NCBI RefSeq assembly: GCF_003025555.1
Contig: NZ_PYMH01000002.1
Span: 496,001-560,000 of the forward strand
Reading direction: 5' to 3'
Length of the DNA stretch: 64,000 nucleotides
Origin: Photobacterium lutimaris
GTDB lineage: Bacteria; Pseudomonadota; Gammaproteobacteria; Enterobacterales; Vibrionaceae
The position numbers and the translations under genes are program-made. This document shows positions 17,937-25,680 of this stretch, in pieces. Numbering within the stretch: position 1 is the stretch's first letter; each line of letters opens with the position of its first letter. A model generated the notes under the pieces. That model did not search any database. It had not been told where the DNA came from and saw only the letters and a program-made list of their open reading frames with translations.

Positions 17937-18512
17937 TTACTTCCCTGCAAATACGGTTTTAGATACATCCACGTGTGGTTTGCCTGTGAATGGGCAAATC
18001 GTTGCACCAGTACAAACACCTGTATCGCTATTCATCTTGATTGTACTGGCATTTTCGGTAATGTACTTGGCAGTGGTCACCTTGTGCCCTTTAACCGTTT
18101 CAGTATGGTCGCCATTGATTTCAGCTAACCGGTTCTCCAGCACCTTGATGCGTTGATTAAGGCATTCCAGCTGTTCATCTTTGTCGGTTTTACGTTCGAA
18201 GTTACCCTCTTGGTCGACCAGGTGATAAACACCTTGCCGCTGTTGGTAACGACTTTCCCCTTCTTTGATACCTGGTAACTTGAAGCCAAACGGGAGAACG
18301 CAGCGAATGAATGGTTTATCTGGTTGGCCGAAGATGAATACCAGCAGCTCTTCAGCGAATAGCTTGTGGGGTTTGTTGGCGTCTAACTTATTGCACTGCA
18401 TTTGAGCATCCAAACCGAACTTTGCAGCCAGATGCTTGATGACATGCGTGTTGCTGAAGGTGGTGCAAGCGTTGAAGAACGCTGTATGTTTTGGACATTC
18501 ATTTGCAGACAT
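17937..18512 (-). CDS. Phage-like protein with spike/stalk-like C-terminus
   Basis: 191 aa. The N-terminal half is not recognised. A heptad-like stretch (LECLNQRIKVLENRLAEI) is followed by DHTETVKGHKVTTAKYITEN and a short Cys-containing segment TGATICPFTGKPHVDVSKT. The TETV-KG-KVTT pattern is like the beta-helical stalk of VgrG/gpV spike proteins, and the CPFTGKPH segment recalls PAAR-type or spike tips. It is far shorter than a baseplate spike, so it may be a remnant or a satellite-specific protein. The annotation as spike-like is tentative. Confidence 0.5.
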   Translation of the reverse strand: MSANECPKHTAFFNACTTFSNTHVIKHLAAKFGLDAQMQCNKLDANKPHKLFAEELLVFIFGQPDKPFIRCVLPFGFKLPGIKEGESRYQQRQGVYHLVDQEGNFERKTDKDEQLECLNQRIKVLENRLAEINGDHTETVKGHKVTTAKYITENASTIKMNSDTGVCTGATICPFTGKPHVDVSKTVFAGK

Positions 18513-18552
18513 AGTGGGCTCCTATCCCAATTGCTATATTCAAATGACTTAG

Positions 18553-18768
18553 TTAAAACACATATGAATCCGCTTCTCGCATTAGGGCAACCATGTTGAT
18601 GAGCGGTTTTTCTTTGGGTTTGCCCGGTGTTTTAGGGCGGATAGGGAGCTTGCCTTCATGAAGCATTTTGTTGACCTGCCCAATTGTTATCCCTGTGATA
18701 TCAGAGAACTTTTGTACTGTGACAAAGGGGGCAAGTGGTGCAGTAAAGACTATTGAAGTTGATTCCAT
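18553..18768 (-). CDS. Cox-like excisionase/early-switch regulator
   Basis: 71 aa. Residues 15-50 (TVQKFSDITGITIGQVNKML) form a MerR/Cox-type helix-turn-helix followed by HEGKLPIRPK, the pattern of P2-family Cox proteins, which repress the lysogenic promoter and help excision. It is transcribed away from the CI-like gene, as cox is in P2, HP1 and K139. Size is close to that of Cox proteins. Confidence 0.7.
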   Translation of the reverse strand: MESTSIVFTAPLAPFVTVQKFSDITGITIGQVNKMLHEGKLPIRPKTPGKPKEKPLINMVALMREADSYVF

Positions 18769-18801
18769 GGTGGTATCCTTATCTGTTAGTTCTCATTCAG
18801 C

Positions 18802-18850
18802 TTGAGTCAATTGCTTACCATTTAATTCATTTGACTCATATCTATATAGT
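18802..18850. promoter_or_regulatory. cI/cox switch region with repeated operator-like palindromes
   Basis: TTGAGTCAA (18802-18810) and TTGACTCAT (18831-18839) are the same 9-base palindrome in opposite reading, 29 bp apart. TATAGT (18845-18850) is a likely -10 for the repressor, only nine bases before its ATG. The arrangement fits CI or Cox binding between divergent promoters. Confidence 0.5.
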
Positions 18851-18859
18851 GTATCGTCA

Positions 18860-19447
18860 ATGGAATTAAGTCAACATAAAATTGAGCCTTTTGATTATCA
18901 AGGGGGCGCTGACTTCATCAATAGACTTAAAGAAGTGTATTCAGTGAGTCATAGGATGGATCTTTCAAACATCATTGGTGTATCCAATGGAACAATGTCT
19001 ACATGGAGAACACGTAACCAAACACCGTTTGAGATCGCTGTACGAGTACATCTTGCTTCAGGTGTTTCTCTTAAGTGGCTATTACTTGGTGAGGGGGATA
19101 TGTATGACTCGAGCAAATCAGCAGAAGAATCCAATCAAGCTCAATTACCTTACGCAGAACTCGAATATGGTGAATTGACAGATAAAGGTACATTACTATT
19201 CGATACCAAGTTTTTGGACGAAAATCCAGAATATGAAATGGTGCTAAAATACGAAGGGAAAACTCTTTTCGTCGATACCAGCAACACCAAAATAATTAGT
19301 GGTAGATATTTAGTTGAGTTTGATGGGGTAACATCAATTAATGAATTACACCGCATTCCTGGCGAAAAGATATACATGAACTTCAATGGCAAAGATATTG
19401 CGGTTGAGGAAGCGCAGATTAAAGTGTTGGGTAAATTAAACAAATAA
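18860..19447 (+). CDS. CI-like phage repressor
   Basis: 195 aa. The N-terminal 70 residues contain the Bac_phage_CI helix-turn-helix (FINRLKEVYSVSHRMDLSNI, IGVSNGTMSTWRTRNQTPF, SLKWLLLGEGDMYD), seen in P2/K139-like repressors. The C-terminus looks like the S24/LexA fold (GRYLVEFDG, KIYMNFNGK) without an evident Ser-Lys cleavage pair, as in non-cleavable repressors. No ribosome site is present and a -10 is close to the ATG, so the message may be leaderless. It probably keeps cox repressed. Confidence 0.8.
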   Translation: MELSQHKIEPFDYQGGADFINRLKEVYSVSHRMDLSNIIGVSNGTMSTWRTRNQTPFEIAVRVHLASGVSLKWLLLGEGDMYDSSKSAEESNQAQLPYAELEYGELTDKGTLLFDTKFLDENPEYEMVLKYEGKTLFVDTSNTKIISGRYLVEFDGVTSINELHRIPGEKIYMNFNGKDIAVEEAQIKVLGKLNK

Positions 19448-19521
19448 CACCAATATAACTATATAGATTGGTGTAAGAGAGCTAACTAAACTTTTCAAAG
19501 CTTAATTAGCTCTTAAATATA

Positions 19522-20883
19522 TCATCGTCTCATTGCATCCAATAATGATGATGGTGAAATAATTATACTTTTCGATGTACCATCACGTTCAACTTTAAAC
19601 CATCTGGTAGGTGTTGATTTATTTAAGTTGATTACTCTTCCGTCAATAGTGTTAACTTTCAATAAAAACGATTTGTACCTCTCGGGCAATTCAAAACTTA
19701 CTGCCTCTCCCCAGTTAAGTATGCCTTCTCCAAGTACTTTTTTTGATGGTACTGGAGTATTTTTAAATTCGGTCCAGCTTACTTTTCCAGATTCACAGCC
19801 TCTGCCATCCCAAGACACTACAGAGCCGAAGACAGGGTCCCTCACACATGTTCCGCTATTTGTTGCAGTGGTTTTTATTTGAAACCCTACAGAACTAAGA
19901 TTTACTATTTGATAACTGCTTCTCCTGACACATTCTCGACTAACTGCAATCGAATTTACATCGATCTCCCATCCAGGCTTATGTGGACCAAAGTTATATT
20001 CGTAAGACTGATCCTTTTTACAATGTTCGTTTGTTCTTCCGTAAGCTTCTGTACGAGGTACAACTTGCTTATTGTCTATTTCATGATAGGCAATAAGATG
20101 ATAAGTCCCTAGCTTATTAGGTATTACTGTTAGAGGTATTTTATAAGCTTTTATAGGTTTGCTACCACCTAAAATATTTCCTATTTTATCCAAAAAAGAC
20201 ATTTCTCCTGTTAATACCAAGTCACCACTATAGTAGTTAATTTTATCAATGTCTTTATTGAATATTGTCGAAGGACAAATAAATTCAACCTTAGTGTCAG
20301 TATGACCATTCATTTTACATGATTCATCTCCAAATTTTAAATTTGCCTCTCCATGGTTCATAAAACTCCCACTTAATTTAAATGATATTTCTGATGCCGA
20401 ATCTGATGGGGTATTAATATATAGTGGTTCAGTTTTCCTAAGTCTAGGCTCTTCTCCAATAGTAGGAATTTGAGCTAATATATGTTCAACTTTTGAAGTC
20501 ATCAAGTCTACATTTTCTTCTAATTCAGATATATTTCCTTCTATATCATTTATTGTATGACTGATATTTTCAAATAAAGTTTGTTGTTGTTCAGTTAATT
20601 CTGAAAAAGTTTTATCTAATAATTCATCCACATTATTCGCCAATTCACTTTGAAGAAAAATCAATTCCATTCTCAGCTGAAATGAACGCGCCGAAGCATG
20701 ATTATTAAGCTGCTCCAATAAAATTGATATAGTATCCTGTATCTGTTGAATTATACCACTAACCGCAGCTGTTCCTGCTATCGTTGAAGCATTCACTGGC
20801 TTTATTGGTTGATAAAATGAACAACTTATTGAAAGAAATAAACCTAGTATCAATGCTTTGTTATATTTAATCATCTGAATCAT
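19522..20883 (-). CDS. Secreted coiled-coil cargo protein of unknown function
   Basis: 453 aa and strongly AT-rich, unlike the flanking host genes. A signal peptide (ALILGLFLSISCSF) is followed by an A-rich segment and a long helical region (residues 40-140) with heptad-like repeats such as LTEQQQTLFENISHTINDIE and ISELEENVDLMTSKVEHIL. The C-terminal 300 residues are beta-rich with cysteines (GDESCKMNG, RECVRRSSY, NSGTCVRDP, DGRGCESGK) that could form disulfides in the periplasm or outside. A GTG at 20886 is an alternative start. No known family is recognised. Located behind the repressor gene, it may be a lysogenic-conversion factor or toxin-like exoprotein. Confidence 0.75.
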   Translation of the reverse strand: MIQMIKYNKALILGLFLSISCSFYQPIKPVNASTIAGTAAVSGIIQQIQDTISILLEQLNNHASARSFQLRMELIFLQSELANNVDELLDKTFSELTEQQQTLFENISHTINDIEGNISELEENVDLMTSKVEHILAQIPTIGEEPRLRKTEPLYINTPSDSASEISFKLSGSFMNHGEANLKFGDESCKMNGHTDTKVEFICPSTIFNKDIDKINYYSGDLVLTGEMSFLDKIGNILGGSKPIKAYKIPLTVIPNKLGTYHLIAYHEIDNKQVVPRTEAYGRTNEHCKKDQSYEYNFGPHKPGWEIDVNSIAVSRECVRRSSYQIVNLSSVGFQIKTTATNSGTCVRDPVFGSVVSWDGRGCESGKVSWTEFKNTPVPSKKVLGEGILNWGEAVSFELPERYKSFLLKVNTIDGRVINLNKSTPTRWFKVERDGTSKSIIISPSSLLDAMRR

Positions 20884-21133
20884 CACAAGTTTTCAAATTG
20901 TGAACCAATTATATAAATAAAATCAGTACACCAATGTATCTATAATGATACATTCCTTTTGATTTAATAAATCTGATATCTAGCCAATTGATTTAAAACT
21001 ATTTTCAAGCTACATGATGCCAGAATCCTAGCTCAATAAACATATAAAATTTATGTAACTTTACTGTGAGGTGTTCATTATTAATAGACTTAGTAGAAAT
21101 AACTCCTACTCAGCCATACATGAAATATTCACA

Positions 21134-21478
21134 TTACGATTTGATATAAGCATTGATCACTAGCTTACCTGCAGGCTCTTGTCGATGTCCCAATTGTGTT
21201 AAGGTTTCCAGCACTTTACTAGTAATCTCTTGATTAGTTGTGCCATCGTCAAGCCTGCAAGCTGGTTCTTGATTTATCGCCCTTTGCCCTTCCATGCCAT
21301 CGACAACTCCAAGGACATAGATCATCGCATATTGAACCCCCCTATCCCCTTGCTCACTGATAGCAATCAGCTTGTCTGCTTTCATTCCTGTCCAGGCAAC
21401 TTGGCCAAAAGAACGATAGAGAGCAGTAAAAATATCATCTTCATCATTACGCCACCAATATCGCTCGTCCATCAACAC
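21134..21478 (-). CDS. Rap1a/Tai-immunity-like protein
   Basis: 114 aa. The C-terminal 65 residues follow the pattern of Rap1a immunity domains: AMIYVLGVVDGMEG, a single Cys (PACRLDDGTTNQE), then VLETLTQLGHRQEPAGKLVI NAYI, where family members have a HPE-R-PA-LV-AL stretch. Classical members are periplasmic and protect from T6SS amidases; this one has no signal peptide, which is odd. AGGTGAG precedes the ATG. A 35-aa frame with a very strong ribosome site overlaps its start in another frame. Similar domains also occur in phage-borne proteins. Confidence 0.55.
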   Translation of the reverse strand: MLMDERYWWRNDEDDIFTALYRSFGQVAWTGMKADKLIAISEQGDRGVQYAMIYVLGVVDGMEGQRAINQEPACRLDDGTTNQEITSKVLETLTQLGHRQEPAGKLVINAYIKS

Positions 21479-21554
21479 TCACCTGAAACAGCCCACATTC
21501 AGACACCAACCACTCTTCATTTCTACCAAGCATATTCAAAATCCATCTGATCAT
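21447..21554 (-). CDS. Possible 35-aa leader/overlapping small ORF
   Basis: MIRWILNMLGRNEEWLVSEC and onward reads open for 35 codons and ends inside the Rap1a-like gene in another frame. AAGGGGG lies five bases before its ATG, the strongest ribosome site in this stretch. It could be a coupled leader peptide, or the true N-terminus of the Rap1a-like protein separated by a frameshift. Confidence 0.35.
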   Translation of the reverse strand: MIRWILNMLGRNEEWLVSECGLFQVSVDGRAILVA

Positions 21555-21613
21555 ATTTGCCCCCTTCGCCTAACTTGATAGAAGCAGCCAAATGCTGGAA
21601 ATAGTAATGATTT

Positions 21614-21638
21614 CATGTGATTTGCGTGATATTGCACA
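21614..21638. repeat. 25-bp repeat, copy 1 (upstream of 166-aa gene)
   Basis: CATGTGATTTGCGTGATATTGCACA; positions 21619-21638 are identical to 23032-23051 and the full 25 bp differ at one base. It lies 125 bp upstream of a plus-strand cargo gene. Confidence 0.75.
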
Positions 21639-21762
21639 GCATAAAAAAGCTTTAAGCATATGAATTACATAAAAGAGAGATACTTCTTGTGTGACATTGC
21701 ATATTGAAGCCTTAGTCTCGCAAGGGTTATTATTCATCAAAACATGACAAAGGTGAATTTTT

Positions 21763-22263
21763 ATGAACAAAAGAGCGCCTCTACCAGCATTATTATGCGC
21801 TTTTACAGGTTCTTCTTTTGCTTCTGATTGGGATACTCACATCCTACCTTGGGAAGAGGAAAACCCACTAAGCACACTTACAATTAAAATCAAAGGCGAA
21901 GACTTTACAACCGCAACAATTGTTGGTGCAGAGGTTGCTCATTCTCATCAGGGTGCTCAACGTCTTTACATTAACTTTATCAAAATGGATAAAGCAAAAG
22001 CTTGCGACCCTTCTGATACACCTCGTACAGCAACAATACGAGTAAATAATCAACCCGTTCGAATGATTCAGACTTGCCATTTAGAAGAAGGGCTATCTTT
22101 ACTACAGACTACTGCGCAATCTGATAAGGGGGTTAATTTTATAATTAATGCTTTCCGCAACTCTCCAGATACTGTGCGAATTGAACACGGGTCATTTGAA
22201 GCAGATCTTTCCGCAGTTGGCTTCACTAAAGCTTGGGAGCAAGGTGGCGGCGACGCGCTTTAA
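21763..22263 (+). CDS. Exported cargo protein, 166 aa
   Basis: An N-terminal signal peptide (LPALLCAFTGSSFAS) is followed by a beta-rich mature part with two cysteines (KAKACDPSD and IQTCHLEEG) that may pair. AAGGTG precedes the ATG. I do not recognise the family. A copy of the 25-bp repeat lies upstream, and another is upstream of the plus-strand gene at 23120, suggesting shared control. A hairpin at 22316 ends the unit. Confidence 0.6.
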   Translation: MNKRAPLPALLCAFTGSSFASDWDTHILPWEEENPLSTLTIKIKGEDFTTATIVGAEVAHSHQGAQRLYINFIKMDKAKACDPSDTPRTATIRVNNQPVRMIQTCHLEEGLSLLQTTAQSDKGVNFIINAFRNSPDTVRIEHGSFEADLSAVGFTKAWEQGGGDAL

Positions 22264-22315
22264 CTTACAAGCTATCCGACGGGCACAGAACTACAACAAC
22301 CAAAAGCATATTGAA

Positions 22316-22339
22316 AATAAGCCGCATAGGCGGCTTATT
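22316..22339. terminator. Terminator-like hairpin in the element
   Basis: AATAAGCCGC and GCGGCTTATT pair around ATAG, 53 bp past the 166-aa gene. A and T runs flank it on both sides, so it may serve the convergent gene as well. Confidence 0.65.
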
Positions 22340-22386
22340 AATTCAGTCTCGAAATAGTTTGTAGCAGCTGTAGTCTATGCTAGCTG

Positions 22387-22770
22387 TTACAATTGTATCG
22401 AATACCCTAGCAATCTTGCATGTTGCTCTAAAACCCGTCGGAATTCTTTCCATCTTTCTATGTTATCAAAAGTCATTGATACTTCAGATTCTAAGTCAGA
22501 GAAAGGGCAAGGAATATAATATCCGTCCCCTACCTCGAATAGTCCCTTATCTAAAGCCGACTTTTTTTGCACTAAGCAGTTTATGAACGGGAGTGAGTTT
22601 GCTTTGCATATTCTTGCTATCAATGCCAAGTGAGGGCCATAGTTTCGTCGATAAATCCCTGTAATCGGCTCAAGAGCCGCGTAATTGATAACACGCCCGT
22701 TTATTGCGAGATCAATTAGATAAAGAAAAAGGGTAAGTTGAGCAACTGAAAGGTTTTTATTATTGAACAT
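22387..22770 (-). CDS. Hypothetical cargo protein, 127 aa
   Basis: A soluble protein with AGGAG eight bases before the ATG. It contains AQLTLFLYLIDLAINGRVIN and a Cys-rich middle (IARICKANSLPFINCLVQKK). No family is recognised. It is convergent with the exported 166-aa gene. Confidence 0.6.
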   Translation of the reverse strand: MFNNKNLSVAQLTLFLYLIDLAINGRVINYAALEPITGIYRRNYGPHLALIARICKANSLPFINCLVQKKSALDKGLFEVGDGYYIPCPFSDLESEVSMTFDNIERWKEFRRVLEQHARLLGYSIQL

Positions 22771-23119
22771 TGTAATCTCCTAATTGTTAATGGAGAATTC
22801 GTATACGAAAGAACCTTAACTTTTCGGGTTACACTATCAATTTATTGATAAAATCATGAAGTGCGTCACAAAAATAATTCAAGTTAATCATGCTTTGAAG
22901 CGCTCCTCGCTTAGCTGCAACTCTATATACAAGCCAAAACACAACTAATGCACATTGAGTGAACACTCCCCTTTCTCATCCACCTATAAAAACTTCGGCA
23001 TCCAAATGCAAAAAAAGCAGTTATTCCATGCGATTTGCGTGATATTGCACACTTTTCGTTATTGACCAAAAGCGTCAGTCGCAGTGAAACTGATTCCATA
23101 TCCATTTCTGGGGGTAATC
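22771..23119. other. Intergenic region with repeat copy 2
   Basis: No supported gene. It carries the second copy of the 25-bp repeat (23027-23051) and the presumed divergent promoters of the 127-aa and 283-aa genes. Confidence 0.6.
23027..23051. repeat. 25-bp repeat, copy 2 (upstream of 283-aa gene)
   Basis: CATGCGATTTGCGTGATATTGCACA, one mismatch from the copy at 21614-21638, and 69 bp upstream of the ATG at 23120. Confidence 0.75.
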
Positions 23120-23971
23120 ATGAACGAAGTCGAATTCACTGAAAATGGTAGTCGTTGTACTACTGATATGTTCATTGCCAATCCGGAGAGATATCAAGGT
23201 CAGATTATCTGTATTGAATGCCGGAAAAGAGCCTGGTTTACCAAAGCCTACAAGGTAAGGGATTACGAGAGAACAGCCTGTTTTAACGCTCACCATGAAG
23301 ACGGATGCTTAAAGGCCACGACTATCCTTGAAGCTGAAAATATGGAAGACACTGAGTCAGATGAGAACAGTGATAACACATCTGCAGACATCATTGTAAA
23401 CCTTGATAAGACTAAGCACGGTAGCATTGAGAAAACGACTGACAGTGATAAAACGACTACTCCACCCCACAATTGGGAGCCCTCACCTCGCCCACATGTT
23501 ATTGGTGGCAAGTCAGGCTTTCCAATGGATAGATCGCTTCGTCAGATTCTAAGTTACTTAGTCCGAAATCCCCTTTATGGATCTGGTAAGTCCATACATA
23601 TTCAAGCTGAATCGGGACGCACTGTACTACAAGGTATGCTCCGTGATTTCCTCGTAGATGTTCCCGATATAATAGAAAATGACTACATGACAGTTAAAAT
23701 CTTCTGGGGTGAAATCAATAACTACACAGAAAAGCCAAATGGTGATTTATGGCTTAACTATGGCACACGCACGGAACCAAGTATTTTTCTCAATAAGGAT
23801 TTAAAGCTTGATGTCATGGAAAAATATCGCATGAAAGATTTATCACGCTTTCATGGTTCTCATTTCATTGTGGTAGGGAACGTAGGAAAGTCCCCTAACG
23901 GCAAACCAATTATCAGAGCTTCTTACCCCAAATATATGAACTTTATTAACTATAAAGAGAAAGAGCGTTAG
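23120..23971 (+). CDS. Cargo protein with N-terminal Cys/His cluster
   Basis: 283 aa. ATG at 23120 follows GGGGGT; the frame is open 36 bp further up without a site. The N-terminus has a possible zinc-binding cluster (CTTDMF, IICIECRKRAWF, RTACFNAHHEDGC), reminiscent of the CoiA-type N-terminal zinc module. A Ser/Thr/Asp-rich linker (about residues 95-145) leads to a C-terminal domain (LRQILSYLVRNPLYGSGKSI, FWGEINNYTEKP, KYRMKDLSRFHGSHFIVVGN). No catalytic motif is certain. It is convergent with the membrane protein gene, two bases apart. Confidence 0.65.
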   Translation: MNEVEFTENGSRCTTDMFIANPERYQGQIICIECRKRAWFTKAYKVRDYERTACFNAHHEDGCLKATTILEAENMEDTESDENSDNTSADIIVNLDKTKHGSIEKTTDSDKTTTPPHNWEPSPRPHVIGGKSGFPMDRSLRQILSYLVRNPLYGSGKSIHIQAESGRTVLQGMLRDFLVDVPDIIENDYMTVKIFWGEINNYTEKPNGDLWLNYGTRTEPSIFLNKDLKLDVMEKYRMKDLSRFHGSHFIVVGNVGKSPNGKPIIRASYPKYMNFINYKEKER

Positions 23972-23973
23972 TA

Positions 23974-24504
23974 CTACCGGAAGTAAAGCAATGCTGCAAC
24001 TAGAAGGAATTGCAAGAAAATCGCTCCGATTAGAATGTTTAGTTTTGTCTTAAAGCTATCAACTTTTTCTTCCAGTTGCTGAATTCGATAGTTCTTATCA
24101 AACAAAACTACCCTTTTTCGGCTGTTTTCCTTGTCGATTTCTTCCTTCGTTGTTCTCAAAGCGTATGTGCCAATAACACTACCTCCAGCACCATAAAACA
24201 TCACAGGAGCAATATGATCTAAGAGCTCGTATACTCGCTTGAAATCATGAAAGTCATCTGGAACCATCTCCTTAAAAGCTAGAAAAAGCTCACTGAAAAA
24301 AGCTCCTATAAAGATTAACAGAATGCCTTTTGGAAGTTGGTCAACTCGACTTTCAGAAATCCAGAGCAAGATACACAAGAAAAATGCAGCCAGTGCTGGC
24401 CCAGCAGTAAACTGGAAATCTAAGATGAGAGAGCCAACCATAACAAGAAACGAAATCGCTGCGAACAACATAAACTTTTGATGTCTTTTTAAGATATTAA
24501 CCAT
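23974..24504 (-). CDS. Four-helix membrane protein with cytoplasmic coiled coil
   Basis: 176 aa. Hydrophobic segments lie at about residues 12-30, 34-50, 58-76 and 155-175, with a charged helical stretch (EEIDKENSRKRVVLFDKNYR, then IQQLEEKVDSFKTKL) before the last one. No family is recognised. Membrane proteins of this build occur in phage-encoded exclusion and defence systems, which is only a suggestion here. It ends two bases from the end of the convergent Cys/His gene. Confidence 0.65.
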   Translation of the reverse strand: MVNILKRHQKFMLFAAISFLVMVGSLILDFQFTAGPALAAFFLCILLWISESRVDQLPKGILLIFIGAFFSELFLAFKEMVPDDFHDFKRVYELLDHIAPVMFYGAGGSVIGTYALRTTKEEIDKENSRKRVVLFDKNYRIQQLEEKVDSFKTKLNILIGAIFLQFLLVAALLYFR

Positions 24505-24611
24505 TCAATCCTCAAATAAGCCATTTTGTTTGCGTGCATGCACATAAACATTGCAACAACCTGAATATAATAGCAAAATAACACTGTATATTAAAACAGT
24601 ATTTTTAGCTT

Positions 24612-25520
24612 ATGTCAGTTAGAAAACAAAGAGATGGAACGTGGCTATGCGAATGCTATCCCCATGGCCGACAGGGTAAACGAGTAAGAAAGAAGTTCGC
24701 GACTAAAGGGGAAGCAACTGCTTTCGAGCGCTTTACGTTACGTGAAGCTGAGGATAAACCTTGGCTTGGTACTGCTGACGACAAACGCCGGCTGTCTGAC
24801 CTTATCGAGCTTTGGTATCACTACCACGGCAAGAACATCAAAACCGGTAAGTTATACCTCAAGATACTGAACAACATGTGCCGCCAAATGGGCAACCCTA
24901 TTGCAGCTAAATGCAAAGCGAAGGATTATACCGAGTATCGGGCGAACCGTACCAACATCCTGATGGGTGATGGGCGCTCTGTTGCAGCTGAAACTCAGAA
25001 TTTGGAACTGACCTTACTGAAGGCTGTGTTCAATGAACTTATTCGAATTAAGGAGTGGCCTTTACCTAACCCATTTGCTGAAGTGAAAAAAATTCGTTCC
25101 GATGAACGTGAACTTACTTTCCTTTCACACGAAGAAATTCGCACCCTGCTTGATTACGTCGCTACCCAGAACAATGCGGAAGACATGACCAATACCAAAG
25201 GGAAGCGTAATCGTACCGTGCCAATCTCCCCAGAGCTGTACGATGCTATCCACAAACCTGGTAACGGCCCTCTTTTCTCTGTTAATTACTTCCCTGTCTA
25301 TATGCGATTACGAAAATGCTTTCCTGAACTCCCTAAAGGACAGGCTACCCACGTGCTTCGCCATACCTTCGCCAGCCACTTTATGATGAATGGCGGAAAC
25401 ATTTTAGTGTTGCAACGAATCCTTGGTCATCGCGACATAAAACAGACTATGGTTTACAGCCATTTCTCGCCAGATCACCTTCAAGATGCCGTGACGAAAA
25501 ACCCGCTAAATTACCTCTAA
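24612..25520 (+). CDS. int: P2/K139-like tyrosine integrase, probably lacking the first catalytic Arg
   Basis: 302 aa. The N-terminus (SVRKQRDGTWLCECYPHGR, KRVRKKFATKGEAT) is the arm-binding domain of P2-family integrases. In the catalytic domain H247, R250 (HVLRHTFASHF), H273 (LGH) and Y282 (MVYSHFSPDHL) are present. The stretch expected between about residues 190 and 193, which in relatives holds a TGARWSE-like box with the first arginine, is absent: the sequence passes from NNAED directly to MTNTKGKRNRTVPIS. Relatives are, from memory, about 30 residues longer. The frame is intact. A TATAAT-like -10 lies at 24565. The gene ends 160 bp before the right repeat. Confidence 0.9.
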   Translation: MSVRKQRDGTWLCECYPHGRQGKRVRKKFATKGEATAFERFTLREAEDKPWLGTADDKRRLSDLIELWYHYHGKNIKTGKLYLKILNNMCRQMGNPIAAKCKAKDYTEYRANRTNILMGDGRSVAAETQNLELTLLKAVFNELIRIKEWPLPNPFAEVKKIRSDERELTFLSHEEIRTLLDYVATQNNAEDMTNTKGKRNRTVPISPELYDAIHKPGNGPLFSVNYFPVYMRLRKCFPELPKGQATHVLRHTFASHFMMNGGNILVLQRILGHRDIKQTMVYSHFSPDHLQDAVTKNPLNYL

Positions 25521-25543
25521 GTGATTGAATTGTCGATACTCTA

Positions 25544-25565
25544 AGTGGCGACAAAATGGCGACAG
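25544..25565. repeat. Right putative integrase arm sites
   Basis: AGTGGCGACAA and AATGGCGACAG are tandem 11-mers; the second is identical to the left-end copy at 15933. Confidence 0.5.
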
Positions 25566-25680
25566 AGAAGAAAAAACACGTCGTAAATTGCTGAAAATAG
25601 CATAATTAGGGGTTATCTAAGCCATTGATTAAGCCTGTAAATCACTGATTTAAAACAAATATATAAAAATCACTAATACT

